Of a DNA stretch of 64,000 bases, positions 24,251 through 36,611 are shown one piece after another. How positions within the stretch are numbered: the first letter of the stretch is position 1; every line of letters starts with the position of its first letter. The notes beneath the pieces were generated by a model. That model was not told where the DNA came from, did not search any database, and was given only the letters and a program-made list of their open reading frames with translations. The stretch is from Aricia agestis (Eukaryota; Arthropoda; Insecta; Lepidoptera; Lycaenidae), in assembly GCF_905147365.1 (NCBI RefSeq), contig NC_056419.1, positions 9,741,501 to 9,805,500 of the forward strand, written 5' to 3'. A program made the position numbers and the translations under genes.

Positions 24251-25224
24251 CGAACTCATAAAAAACGCAACTTCACATGGACGACTACAATTTTCAATAA
24301 TAATATTTCTTGAGCAAGAATTGTGCCATTTTTGGTACATTTGCGTTTTAGTTGTACAGAATGTATTTAATATTTTAGATATTTCAATGAATGTAATTTC
24401 CTGGTTTCATTTAAGTCAGTTTTATTCAAAATATTATTTTGTGGTCTACAAATAATTACTGCGAAAATGACTTTCAAATATTTTTGTGAAAACGACACCG
24501 AACGGTAACGTAAGTTTTTGTGACGTTAGTCACGGGGAGACATAACATTTTATGATTCATGCCATACTGTAAGAGTAAATAAGAAGCCATCAGTGAGTAA
24601 CAGCGAAAAGCGTGCCGATTATCTAATTGGTGAAGGCCAACAATCAGCATCAGCCCGATACAAACATTCATTTTCACACCGTAATTGAATGAGTGAATGA
24701 AAGAATGTCAATAGATTAAAAAAAAAACTCTTGAACGAATATCATCATTGACTACAATATTACTCAAGATTTGCATATACTTGCGATATCGTAATATTAT
24801 GCAAATTGAAGAGAAAATCTTTTTTTTCGGGAGTTTGCCGTTAAGTGGCTAATGATTCACAGTTCATACAATTAGCAAAGGCTGTCCACCTCGTCTTATT
24901 GTATTCATCGGATGTCCAGCGATTACCATAATCGATAACATCGCGCGCGCCGCATACGGAACATAGAGATGCAAGAAGCTCGATTAAACGGACACTTAAA
25001 CGCCACTCTAATTAGGAAGCACCTAAACTTTGCCAAGCATCGACTTTTCTGACTTAGGTTTAAACTCTACATAATAATCTAAAATAAACTTTATGTTTTT
25101 TCTGTAAACTTGTTGCAAAGTGTTTTAATAATAACTCTCCTATCTAAACTGATAGTACAATTAATGAGAGAATAGTGAAAATAAATCTCATTATAATTTT
25201 CAAGTAATCAAAACAGTGCGTAAA

Positions 25225-25385
25225 AGTTTTTAGAGTATCAGCATGCAGAAAAACTGTTTTAAAATGTTTGCATAAAAACTTTCTTCAAGTATGCAGAAAA
25301 ACTTTTCCTTTTCCAAAAACATTTTCTTCAAGTTTGCAGAAAATTTTCAAGTTTACAGAAAATTCAACTTTAATATTCTTTACAG
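25225..25385 (+). repeat. Degenerate tandem repeat carrying several pseudo-acceptors
   Basis: Just upstream of the exon 2 acceptor, units of the form TTTTCTTCAAGTNTGCAGAAAA recur about three to four times (near 25240, 25285, 25330 and 25355). Each contains a pyrimidine run followed by GCAG or ACAG. The true acceptor at 25385 is the last of the series. Confidence 0.55.
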
Positions 25386-25543
25386 AATACGTCAACGTCT
25401 GCGCGGCGGTCTGTCTCGTGTTGCTCGTTGGTGACATCCTGCCGTTGTCGTCGGCAGCGCCGCGCCGCCGCACCATGTCGAGAGACAGACGATCCACGGA
25501 GGAGAACAGCCTATGGGGGAATCCGTGTGACTACGGGGCTAAT
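25386..25543 (+). CDS. Coding exon 2: signal peptide, pro-segment and N-terminus
   Basis: The acceptor (pyrimidine tract then ACAG at 25382-25385) gives two bases of a split codon, so the preceding intron is phase 1. The donor GTAAGT follows AAT at 25541-25543 (phase 0). The exon encodes a hydrophobic run (VCLVLLVGDILPLSSA), then PRRR...RDRR, then LWGNPCDYGAN. The signal peptide lacks its first residues, so a short upstream coding exon is required. The frame stays open upstream of the acceptor to about 25268, but that stretch is a degenerate repeat and does not look coding. Confidence 0.8.
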
Positions 25544-28500
25544 GTAAGTTGATGTTACACTACTGTATAGATAAGCTTTATACAAGGAAGATCAGTAGGC
25601 AGTTTTACAAAACAAAAAGATGCAGAACACAAGTAACATGATAGTTTGGTGAGATGTGGTACATGCTAAATGCATATTGCTGCCATGAAGTTGAAATTAA
25701 AACTAGCACAAAAAACACTTAATATGAAAAGGATCTATGAGGCTATTCCAAATGTAATATATAAGCCGTAGGAGCAGCTGTGGCATCACAGCTACACTAG
25801 TAAGCGCTACAGTAGAATGCGGAACGCATTTTGCTGTAGTTATAATGGTGCGGAACTTCTGCGACTTTTCAGAATAGCCCCATAATCAATTTCCCTTCAT
25901 ATTAAGTTACCTTGCCTATAAGGGGGTTGGTATTGGTATACAGTTTAGTAAATTTTGACAGCCACCGCAAGATTCGCGCGTGCTAGCTGGCCTGCGAAGA
26001 TTCTGTGGCTTCTGCCTGCCCCTATTTGGTGTGAGTCCTAAGCCGTGAGCTTGTATGTGATGTAATAAAGCTTTGCGCACATTGTGTCGCAGGGGGCCGC
26101 ATTTTTCATACCTGAAAATGAAAGTTGTGTGAAGAATTCGGCCCACCCCGCTGTGTCACAATTTGCGCGTAGCCCAAACCAGCAAAAGAGCTTGGGTAAC
26201 GAATAACACCACACAGCTACTTAACTGTAACACAAGCTGTATAACTCAATCTTGCTGCATATTTTTGTTGTTGTTCGCAGCTTGTATTTTAGTGTTTATT
26301 TATTTACAGGTCAAAGCGACAAAATACTCAGCAAAACTCGCGTCTCGGGTTGCGAATCAGGCGAGAAGTGCATACAAATCAACGTCGTCATACAAAGATG
26401 AATTCGTAAGTTGATTTTCATACAATTTATACTTTTAAAACGACATTTAATGGAAGTCAGAAATAGCTCTATTTTTGTCTACAATAAAGTTTTTGGTGTC
26501 ACACAGCATTGTAGTAGTTAATTTTATAATAATATTATAGTCGAACTGTATACTTATATTATGATGTATTGTGTGATGCTAAAAATAAATCCATTCTTAT
26601 TCTTAAAAGAAGTAACTTACTGCACTGTACTGTAACTTACATTTTTTGGACAACTTTACGTTTTCAAAACGCAGGAAATATTAAGTAGAATAACAGTACC
26701 TCGCTATATATTTTGCCCACATTCGTAAGTTAATAATTTAAAGAAGCAATTTTAGCAAATTCTAGTTTTTAAAACGCATGAAGCGATTAATTATTCAAAA
26801 TCTGAATTTCATAACATGATCGTACTGGTAGTACGCGTCTGATAGAGCCCTTCCCATTGACTGGAATATAAATATTTTTATGCAATCGATTCATCAATGA
26901 ATCGAGTCGAGTAAGTCGATCGTAGTATTGGCACTAATCGTTATGCCCGCCGCGTCGTACAAATGAACGGACGCGCACCACCGACCAATACCAATAAAAC
27001 TGAGGACGCTGCATACCATAGAGCTTAATGCGATTTTATCAGTTTATGAATGAATCGTCTATAGTACTTTACCGAGAATTCGTAATCGATATTACGTGAA
27101 TAATCCTGTAACTTCTCGGAAAATGAGCGAGTTTCCCGCGAAACGAGAACGTATTACTCGAAATAACTGTTATAATCAATCGATATTATGAGTTCGATAC
27201 ATCATACGATATTTCCTGACTCGTTATTTTGTATTCGATGCGCGGGCGCACGAATTTAGTCCTATTTTCTCACGTGGCACGCAGGGAGATAGTATCGCTG
27301 GCGCCTACTGTGGCCTCATCCGGCCAAGCTTCCTCGTCATTAATAATAATTATTTAATAATTTATTAGTTAATAATAGTTATTATTATTATAGTTCGGTT
27401 GTGTCATTATTGGCCAAAGAAATAGTTACTTGCTTCCAGCAAAAAGTTGCTCGAATTAACGGCTTCAAAAGTTCTTGTATCTATAACTGCTACAAAAACC
27501 ATCCATATAAAACAATTTGCACTTTCGCGATAAGTCGCTAAGAACCGAGTATAAAACAATATCCTGTGGACGGCTCAGTGTATAATTATTGTGAAAGGAA
27601 CTAGACGATCGTAAGTCATAACCGATCAACTCGATTCCCGAGAATAGTTCCGAATCGGAAGTATGGTACCCGATCAACTAGCAATAATGTGTTGTCGTCG
27701 CGTCACGAATCTTTTATGGATGATCTCGTACTATGCCACGGAGTTACGTGATATAATCGGGTAGCAGACGATACATTTCTGTTTCGCTGCGTAGCATCGG
27801 TGCGTTACGGAGTATAAACGCTCGATGGACGACGGACGGTAGCATGAGGTATTCGTAAGGCTCGACAGTCGTTAGACTACGTCCTGTCCAATGCTACCTC
27901 CCCATCGTAAAATGACAATATCGACACAGTAGCCGGAACGGAGTACAGGACGATGGTGGAGCGCTCGGCATACTGATTGCACATTAGTATTGCGCGCCGC
28001 ACCTGCTCATTTTTTTCGCCTCTCCTAATGTCGGTCATTCACGAGTATTAAATCATAATTGTGATACACAATGCTAGATAAATCATTGTGCGTCAGACCT
28101 AATTGAAATTTTAAGTAGAGCAATATTCCGGAAAGTAGAGACAAATGTATATTTTGGAACGCTATGATCAAAAGTATTTTACGTGTTCAGTAAAAATTTT
28201 TGGAGTCTCTTTAAAGTTTAAAGCCTTTACGTTCTGATTTATATACTTTTGTAATAAAAAGGAACGTAAAATATGTTTAATTTTGTAATTGAAGTCCTAA
28301 AAAAAACTCTCTTCACTTTTAAGTATTTTTTTTCAAAGATCCTTTAAAGCCTCTTTATCCTGCACAAAAATTTTATTTTTTTATAAAATAAGGGGGCAAT
28401 CGAGCAAGCGGGTCACCTGCCTTTTAAGAGGGAATAGGGTAATAGGGGATGGTAGGGATGGGAAGGGAAGGGAATAGGGGAGGGTAGGAAAGGGAATAGG

Positions 28501-31500
28501 GTAGGGGATTGAACCTCCGGTAAACTCACTCACTCGGCGAAACACAGCGCAAGCGCTGTTTCTCGCTAGTTTTCTGTGAGAGCGTGGTATTTCTCCGGTC
28601 GAGCCGGCCCATTCGTGCTGAAGCATGGCTCTCCCACGTCTGTTTCAGTCAGTTCTGTCAGTTTTTCAAAAACGAGCGTTATATGGGTACTCTCACATTT
28701 TTGAATGTAAAAGACAAATGATAGTATCTTTGTCCAGCGTTTTAATAGAGCTAACTCGGTACATGATATTATTTTACTCGTGGACATTCGTCACAAATAA
28801 CTGGCTGCGCTACTGAGAACGTAATAACAAATTCAACGAACTCTACCGGGTCGACACCGGCCACCGTGTGAATTCATTTCGGCTGTACCGGTATTAATAA
28901 TAATTTGACTCTACAATGGCACCGCGGCCAGATGTGACATTCTTCGGACGAGAAACGCGATTTATACGTGGTTTTATTCGTCACAAAACTAACGGATAAG
29001 CTCAGAGTGTGGATTTAAGTAGTTTAAATGCTTTTGTCTCGTAGTTAAACAAATGTGAGCTAGATAAAAATATAGCGTTAAAAACGGTGCTATGCTCTCT
29101 GTGCTTGCAGCGCATGGAGACAGATGCTTTATAATATACGAGCTATTGCCCGCGGCTTCGGTTTAACCCCTTGGGGGTAGAATTGATCAAAATCGTTTCT
29201 TAGCGGATGCCTACGTCTACCTGCTTGCCAAATTTCAGCCCGATCCGTCCAGTGGTTTGGGCTGTGCGTTGATAGATCACTATGTCAATCAGTCAGTCAG
29301 TCACCTTTGAGTTTTATATATATAGACTTACTGAAATTATACATTCAAAGTGTGTCTGTCTGTTCATTACCTCTGCAATATTCTCACTTAAACGGCTCTC
29401 CATACCAAAAATCTAAAACAGATACTTTTAGAGATGGGAAAGAACATAGGATGGTTTTTGTTGCGGAAAAAGGTACAGTTTCCACGTGATAAACGAATCG
29501 CGAGCAACAACACCACACATCACCCTGTATATTATACAATATGTATAATATACAAGGTAATATATATATAATACATGCGATAGTGCAGTTCTCACGGCGA
29601 CAGGCTGTCTGGCGCGACGTTTGTGTGTGTGGGTGTATATTTGATAAGCTTCCGATGGTTGAAACATAATGCAAGTAATATACAGTAGATTATAACATAC
29701 TAGTCCGTTAATATCACGCACGCATACATGAACGTGATTTGAGATAACTTCAAATAGCAAAATAGTAGTGTATCGCGTCCCGGGTACGTAAAACTTAAAT
29801 CTGCCTTTCTCGAGCTGACTTTTTTAAACCATAGTTAATTTAGTCTACTGTATGTTTACATTGTGATTCGAGTGAGCTATCCGGATGCTATGTAGTCGAA
29901 TTTCTCACCGCCCACCCACGGTAGAATGCCATGACAAAGTATTGCAGATTGCATCGCATGTGTCAATGTTTTGGAATACTTTTGATGAGCTATAGTGATG
30001 TAATTGTTTAGGTTTTTATTGAATACAAGAATCTTTTTTGATTTAAACATTTTAAAGTTAAGGGATTTTTGCTCCTACCGGGTCCAAATGAACCTTAAAT
30101 TACGGTTTAATTCAAACAACATAACTGTCATAAGACCATCAAAATATATGAGTCCCATAATAACCGCAGTAACAGTTTAAAAATACTTATTTGAGATTAA
30201 AAATAATATACCTAGTATACTTTACCATAAAGCGTTGTCTTAAAAAATACGACAAATAATAAGTCGCAGAGGCTTTCATATTATAAATTTTAGAGTTCGC
30301 TCGTGTAGTTTGATACGGTGTTTCAACTGCCGCGTTAAACAAAGAGCGAAAATAAATATGACTCAAAAAGATTCAGTCTTTTTTGCGGTTTTTAAAATTC
30401 ATGTAATAGGGATAATGAACAAGTTGTTACTTAGAGAGGCAATATAATTATTATATTAAACAACGAAACATTTGGAACAATGTAGCTTAATTTTAATTAT
30501 GTTTAAATTTCAAAGGAAGATAATATTAATATTATGAAACTATAAGTCTCTTTTCTTGTTATTGCTGAGAATGATTGAACATTAACTTTATCTAATGAGA
30601 TTATGATAGCATTCTATAGTGTTTTAAAACCAAAATCAGATGCAGGAAACATACAAAAATAAAAACATTTCTTTCTTTTATTAGTAGTTATACAATTACA
30701 TACATTTCAATTAGAACATTGTCGAATGTGGACTACCGGATGAACACCTGCGGTCATTAACATCGTCATTTGTCATATAAACACTTTGTATATCACAACA
30801 TATAATATTATTATGAAGCGTTTCTTATCTTAATAATTGCCACTGTTCCTGCCTTCAAAAGTTAAGAGTAATCAAATACAGATTGTTAATAAAACATAAA
30901 TTTGCCAACCCACGCATTGCTAGGTGTGTATAACGATAATTGAATAAGCCATACTAACACAAAACAATTGACTTATCTACCCTCGATTTATACGGGTGTC
31001 CAGTACTTTAAAATCAGCCTTACATCACATTAACGATAGCCATTGTACAACACAACGATTTTTGGATATTTGTCACGAATCGGAAATATTTAATTAGCAG
31101 TATTGTTACCGTAACATATTGCCTCCGCAGAATGGACACGTGTTTGGGGACACTTCATTTTTATCAAATCAATGTTGCATCTGCCGCCGCGGGTACGCGT
31201 TTAGCAACTTTATTGCGTAACGATTACGTTTCATTTTCGTCTGCCGCTCCCGGTCACGTAGGTTATGGGCAAAGTGTCGAGTTGTAATGCAGAAACCGCC
31301 ATGTTATGGGTCATGTCGGGTTCATCTTTCCCTCGACCTTGGCTGCCACATTAAAAGCTGATCGCCCGCCACGTTATAACTTCCTTGTACTGCACTAGGA
31401 ATTTTTATAAGCCGATTGCATATCACATAATATGGGTTAACGTTTATTTACATATTTAGGCCAACTTGCGCTAGCCTGGGTTAAGAATACGTTCGTATCA

Positions 31501-34155
31501 AATAAACACCACTCTATTTTAATTCTTAACCGAGGGTTAAGGTTGCCTCAGATTGGGCCAACAGTCTAAAGTCAAGTGTAAAGAAATACGTACCCAAAAA
31601 TCACTTGCATGAAATGGCACAGTGCCAAAAAGTGGACTGAGAAAGTGTCTCCAGATCCCGTATATATACCGTCCTCAGCAGGAAATCATCCAGGCCAATC
31701 TTCTTTTTCCATGAAAGTCAATCAAGGGTCCATTAGTCCTATTTCTATCGTTCAGAGAAATCGTCCCCAGTAGTTAAATGATGAATCATTTCATGTCTGT
31801 TTAAATTTTCTGAGACGGTGCGAGTGCGTCATTTTCTAATATACATACGATTGCGGTATGATATATCTTCTATCTGATAGTTTTTGTTTTATAGAAAAGC
31901 AATGGTTAGCGTTCATTTTCTTTTATCAGTACAATTCAATTTTAAGACTTTTTGATGTCGTTACGATGCAGTCGGTATATTAAAACTGCTAAATGGTATT
32001 TTGATAATATTTCAGATATCCGAACTCAATTAAAAACTGTATAAATTTTAGTTTGTAAATCAAATTTTGGGTACTCTAATTCTTCTAGTCTTACAGTACT
32101 CACATTTTATTGACATACTCTTAATTTTGTTTCAGGCGTCAAAATTGCACAGTTACTCAAACTTTGAGAAGTTACTCCCAGTGTGGAGCGGGTACGACTG
32201 GCTCAGAAACTTCACGTGGTTCAGAGAGGAGGTGCTTCCTAAGGAGAAGGTCATCAATGGCGAAATGCCGCCGCAGTATCTCGATGAACTGATGGTGAGT
32301 ATACTTCTCCTATACTCTGTTCAGATCCAAAACAATCTTTACGTAAAGATAAATAGAAATCTAATGAGTAATGATGATAAGTATACTGTTACAGTGACAC
32401 ATCTATATGTGGTTGAATTTAATCTCTTTTACGTTAAGATTTAAATGGAGCTGAACAGAATAAAATAATCTGGATCATTAGTCAAGTTGTATTCGAAAAT
32501 TCCTAAGCAAATTGGAAATAAACAAAAGTATGGGATTTAATAAGAGACTTCGCGAGCACCATCTAGCCAAAAAAAATTATTTTAACTTCGCTGCTCAAAT
32601 TGTTGAAACAAATTGACTAAGGGCACCGAATGTTGGCCAAAAAAGTGGCATCTTATCGCATACGTGTAGATAATGATTGTTACTTAACCGTCTCTTGATT
32701 GTTCTAAAGCGATGGGCGCCGAATTCGCTGATGCCAAAAACGTGCATCCGTAGACGTTTTTCAATCGATTTCAAAGAAACGACTTCGACGGTGGCTGCCA
32801 TTGTTGTGTGCCGACCGCCGATTGTCATTTACGTGAGAACACAATGCTTTCGCAATGTGGACGTTAATCGCAATCGCACTGATATGGGTTTGGTGATCTC
32901 GAGATATCATCATTATTTGGGATGTTAAATCAGAGTTACGTATAATATGTAGAGTTAAAATTAGCATTTTGAAAGAAAATTGCTGAGTATGTTTAGATTT
33001 TAAATGTTATTTACGGCTCGTTAAACATTATAAGTGCCCATAAATAGCTACTATAGTACTTAATCTGATAATAAATTCGTCTATCGAGAATGTATCATGA
33101 AAAGGATGTGAAAAAAATGGACATAAGTAACATAGCGCTTGCGATGCCTTACGTCAAATCCCATACATTTTTGATTTCTGTATTCACAGTCAACTATTAG
33201 ATAATAGCTGACCACATAGGCACATACCCTGATGTGTTTAGAATTTTCTACCCTAATTACTATCTCTGGAATATTTAGTGTTACAACTTCTCTATTACAA
33301 ATATCTATAATATTTTAAATCTCTATCTTTTGTTTATAGAATCACATCGACGAAGTTCTCCCGGTGATGTACAAGGGTCTAAAGATGATAGTCGCCGGCC
33401 TCAACTCTATCAGCCAGGAGGGCCTGAACGAGGACATTTTCACGGATGTCAGCATGAAACAGAACATCGCGCAGAGTGTGCAAGACGTTAGGGCAGTGCT
33501 GTGCGTGTTCTTTGTAAGTATTTTTGCCATTTCCTTTATTTCTTCTTCTCCTATTATTGTACCAAATGTGGCACAAAGTATTATTGCATTTTCTTTCTTC
33601 TTCTCCTATACTTACTTTGTGCCAAAATGAAGATGGGGCTAAAATTACAAATGCAATATAATAATATTGCCAATCTTGTTGTAAAACATACTTAAAATAT
33701 AGTTAAACTATAAAAGGTGGCGCATAATGTTTGCATCTATTAAATATTGCACTACAGATTTTCTGTATTTTTACTTAGTTGTTGGTAACTTACTAATAGA
33801 AAATGTTTGTTAGAAAGCCAGTCACAGTAATCGGTAGTCTATTTGAGTCGACTTTTGAATAATTAGCAGCACCTGATCGATTTCAAAGTCCACCGGAAAG
33901 TCCGCTAAGCTCTTTTGTCTAAACGCCCACGACTATGAATCATAAATATTCAAATAACCTAATCTCAGTGTTTTGTTGTAGGACGTCATGAAATCTCGCA
34001 ACTTGGAAATACCGCCGCTGCTAGACTCCGAAGTCCAAGACATCAGCAAGGAGGAGAAGTTGAGATACTCTCTGCTCGTCTACCGGGACACCCTCAACTA
34101 CTTGGAGTACCTCGCGCAAGTTTTCCAGAAGATGAACGATATGGAACAAGCCTAA
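25386..34155 (+). CDS. Secreted four-helix, class I cytokine-like protein (first exon missing)
   Basis: Exons 25386-25543, 26310-26405, 32136-32294, 33340-33513 and 33982-34155 join into one open frame of 252 codons ending in TAA; all junctions are AG/GT. Seen (numbering from Tyr at 25388): hydrophobic signal-peptide core at 2-23, likely cleaved near SSA|AP; basic stretch 26-35 with a furin-type RDRR; Cys47 and Cys192 are the only Cys after the signal; sequon NFT at 109-111. Helix-prone amphipathic segments lie at about 53-84 (A), 138-164 (B), 175-202 (C) and 217-247 (D), with a 53-residue A-B segment rich in Trp (101, 106, 112). Intron phases are 1,0,0,0,0. As I recall, IL6 and CSF3 have a phase 1 intron in the signal peptide followed by phase 0 introns, and long-chain cytokines have this A-long loop-B-C-D order. 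Inference: a secreted cytokine-like ligand. Insect Unpaired proteins are functional candidates, but I see no specific Unpaired signature. The start codon lies in an unseen exon. The gene is very likely real; the family is unproven. Confidence 0.8.
26310..26405 (+). CDS. Coding exon 3: predicted helix A
   Basis: Acceptor TTTACAG ends at 26309 and donor GTAAGT starts at 26406; both sides are phase 0. The 32 codons form a Lys/Ala/Ser-rich amphipathic segment (VKATKYSAKLASRVANQARS...) with hydrophobic residues spaced as in a helix. One exon equals one predicted helix. Confidence 0.82.
28378..28639 (-). mobile_element. SINE family A, copy 1 (internal deletion), intronic
   Basis: Head on the right (inverse of GGCTCTCCCACGT at 28627-28639), a G-rich middle with repeated AGGGAA units, and the tail AAGGGGGCAATCGAGCAAGCG at the left. 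The stretch between GTCACCTG and CCTTTTAAGAGG, present in other copies, is missing. Confidence 0.75.
29138..29500. mobile_element. Two Helitron-related fragments
   Basis: 29138-29328 reads on the minus strand toward AAGCCGCGGGCAATAGCT, a variant Helitron 3' end. 29336-29500 reads on the plus strand with GTGTGTCTGTCTGTTC and GGAAAGAACATAGGAT blocks and lacks its 3' end. Confidence 0.5.
29524..29557. repeat. Near-perfect 34-bp AT palindrome
   Basis: CCTGTATATTATACA and TGTATAATATACAAGG face each other with almost no spacer. Confidence 0.8.
31458..31561. mobile_element. Short inverted-repeat element in intron
   Basis: GGCCAACTTGCGCTAGCCTG on the left resembles the inverse of the right end (TTGCCTCAGATTGGGCCAAC), with TTAAGAAT/ATTCTTAA arms inside. 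Likely a small degraded MITE. Confidence 0.4.
32136..32294 (+). CDS. Coding exon 4: A-B loop with N-glycosylation sequon
   Basis: Acceptor TTTCAG ends at 32135 and donor GTGAGT starts at 32295; phase 0 on both sides. The 53 codons include three Trp, the sequon NFT, and a Pro-containing end (MPPQYLDELM). The composition suggests the long crossover between helices A and B, with a possible short helix around LRNFTWFREEVL. Confidence 0.85.
33340..33513 (+). CDS. Coding exon 5: predicted helix B and most of helix C
   Basis: Acceptor TTTATAG ends at 33339 and donor GTAAGT starts at 33514; phase 0 on both sides. The 58 codons give an amphipathic segment NHIDEVLPVMYKGLKMIVAG (helix B), a turn EGLNEDIF, then SMKQNIAQSVQDVRAVLCVF (helix C start), with Cys192 inside helix C. 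Confidence 0.88.
33982..34155 (+). CDS. Coding exon 6 (last): end of helix C, C-D loop, helix D
   Basis: Acceptor TTGTAG ends at 33981, phase 0; TAA stop at 34153-34155. The 57 codons finish helix C (DVMKSRNLE), give a Pro-rich turn IPPLLD as a short C-D loop, then a long amphipathic segment from SKEEKLRYSLLVYRDTLNYL to QKMND (helix D), followed by MEQA and stop. The GC content is higher than in the flanking introns. Confidence 0.87.
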   Translation, partial: DVMKSRNLEIPPLLDSEVQDISKEEKLRYSLLVYRDTLNYLEYLAQVFQKMNDMEQA

Positions 34156-34531
34156 GTGCGACATCCTTCGTTATGGCTGTTCAACGTCCGGTGATTTTGG
34201 GTACAAGATTCGACGACATTGGAATCTTGCACCTTCGGCTGTTACATAGTATTGCCATCATATTGCCATTTTTGGTTATAATGAATTAGTTCCTTTTATA
34301 AATATATATTTTGTAAATAGTTATGAATTTATATTTATGGTACAGCAGTTGGTATTCAAAATTATTTATGCCCTAGTCAAGGTCTTAATTTAATTATTTA
34401 AACACGCTGCGATGTCTGACGACGAGTCTAAATAGATTTGGCGCTAAATGTAATGTTTGGATGCATTTCAAAGGAATATTAAAGTTTCAAATCATTTTAG
34501 CGCTCAATCTATTTGACCCCATCTTAATAAA
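34156..34531 (+). terminator. 3' UTR and likely polyadenylation signal
   Basis: AT-rich non-coding sequence follows the stop codon. AATAAA at 34526-34531 is the first canonical poly(A) signal; an ATTAAA occurs slightly earlier (about 34480). The UTR could run further, to the AT-rich block near 35050-35080. No repeat was recognised here. Confidence 0.5.
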
Positions 34532-35495
34532 ATTATTTACACAGGTAGCAAACTATACAATATCAACTTGTCTTTGTCTTCTGTATTGAAAACCTCATAT
34601 GATAGACAAAGACAACAGAACTTGAATAGATTTAGGCTGTGTAGATATTTTTATTAGAAAGGGGGTTAGTTAATCCTAACGACTTGTATTTCGACGATAT
34701 CGCATGTATAGAGATTCTTATTTCTGAGATTAGTATGATTTTTGTAAATGTACTTTCTAGTATTACTCTCATTCCACCAAACTGAATGAAAATAGTTTGA
34801 ATAGGCTAGTAAATTATTTAGCGAATGTCCGAGCGAGTGAGTGAGGCTGCATTGAATAATTTTATTTGTAAATTTTAACATAGAATTCAATTATTTGTTA
34901 ACTATTTATATTGCTGTTGTATGATAAAAGATGAGCTTTAATTGAGCTGTCGGTGCAACACCGACGGTACTGGTAGAGTACAGAGCCAGTGTATTTATGA
35001 ATTAATCATTATTTGTATAGTTCAAATAGTGTATGACAACGCAAACATTGCTGTTAGTGAAATTAAATTATTATAATTTATTATTGTCTTTTCATTATTT
35101 TACGTTGATTTTACGCCCCATTAATCTAACATGCCTTATTACGAAAAACTATTATTTGCCGAACTAAAAATAAGTTTAAAAATCTACAAGCTCCCTGCTT
35201 TAAATGGGGGTTAAAAAAGGTTGAAATAAAAAATAATATATCCAAAATCTCCAAAATCCAAATAGACATGCGTAGGTACAAAATGGTCAAGGCAACTACT
35301 GAGTTAACCTAAAAATAAAAAAAAATAAAGTTAACATAATTATTGTGAATAACTAAAAGTTATACGCTACGTCCGCGGTGTCATCTCTGCACTAGATGTA
35401 ACCCGATTTTTTGCGGTTTATTTTAGTACAGGGGCCCGTAAAAACTGTCTTTGATTTCCTAGAAGGCAGAGGCCAATGTCTGAAAAAGGTCATGA

Positions 35496-35711
35496 AACAC
35501 TCAAACTCAAACTCAATTTTTTTTTATTCACAATAAATTTTTGCAAATGTTATCTGAAAGTCTACATGATGCCTACCACCGGTCCGGAACTAACCCGGCG
35601 AGAAGAACCGGCGTGACGTCATCTTATATACTATTGTACAATTAATACAACATTTAACTCGGCGCCATCTAGTAAACACTTACAAAAACGCCGATCGCAA
35701 CGTAGGTTTTC
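35496..35711 (-). mobile_element. LINE 3' end fragment
   Basis: Read on the minus strand it ends AATTGAGTTTGAGTTTGAG (a TTTGAG simple tail) and carries the block CTTCTCGCCGGGTTAGTTCC, common at the 3' ends of lepidopteran LINEs. No ORF remains. Confidence 0.6.
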
Positions 35712-36611
35712 TTCAACTAAGTAACGAAAAATAACTATGAAATGAACCAATATTTGGATATTGTTAGTGACAAAATATAATTATTTGTCCCACCATTTAA
35801 TTAAAAAATAATATTTTGATCTATTTAAAAAAACTCATTAGATAGAAGTATCACTCGACTGCACGATTATCCTCCTCACACATCCATTGAAAATGATTAA
35901 GAGCATAACAAATTGATTTTATTTTGGGACTTTTCGCCTGAAAAGAGACTACCTATAATTGTAAGTTGTAACACAAAACACATGAAGATAGGGAAACTTT
36001 AACACAGTGTAACAAAAATAGTGTTCTTTACTTTCTCATGGAAACATAGAAGTTAAAAGTAGCTCTTTTAGCACTGCTACTTTCACAGAGAACTCTATAT
36101 AGGTAAGGAACATTCACATCCTAAAGTCACTTTGGTTTTTTTTACACCCTGCAAACTAAGATGATTCGTTCATAGTTGTTTATAATACAATTGAAATAAA
36201 TTATATTATAAACTATCGAGTTACAGTTGTAATATAGACTTGTTTACATAAAACAATCTGTCTCAAGTCCCGGGTGAGCTCTCATAAAATCGACAAAGCA
36301 AAGAGATATTCCCAGGCACGGCAACGGGAAATAATCTCATGTTTTTACTCTTGACACAAGCCATTCACGCCGCAATATTTGCGTTCCTGCGTCGCCCTCA
36401 CGAATTAGTGCTGTCAAGGCGGTGAAAAAATATCGGCCAAGTGCGAGTCGGTTTCGCGCACGAAGGGTTCCGTACCATAAAAATATGCCTGTCGTGAGTC
36501 ATGACCACATAAGCTGAGCCGATTTCGAGAAGAAAAATCACGTTTGTTGTAATAGAGCCCAATTAAATATTTATTTTATTTGGTTTTTAATATTTGTTAC
36601 AGCAACAATTA

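Larger units (their letters stand above)
26406..32135 (+). other. 5.7 kb intron between exons 3 and 4
   Basis: It contains a SINE (28378-28639), Helitron pieces (29138-29500), a small palindrome (29524-29557) and a short inverted-repeat element (31458-31561). The remainder, including the GC-richer stretches 26820-28060 and 31100-31380, shows no repeat or gene that I recognise and could hold intronic enhancers. Confidence 0.7.

Noticed and set aside
24467..24509. Possible exon 1 (ATG then a GTAAGT donor in phase 1)
   Set aside because: An in-frame TAA occurs just before the donor, so it cannot encode the missing N-terminus.
32595..32967. Frames on both strands in the intron between exons 4 and 5
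   Set aside because: No domain recognised and no consistent splice sites; likely a degraded repeat or chance.
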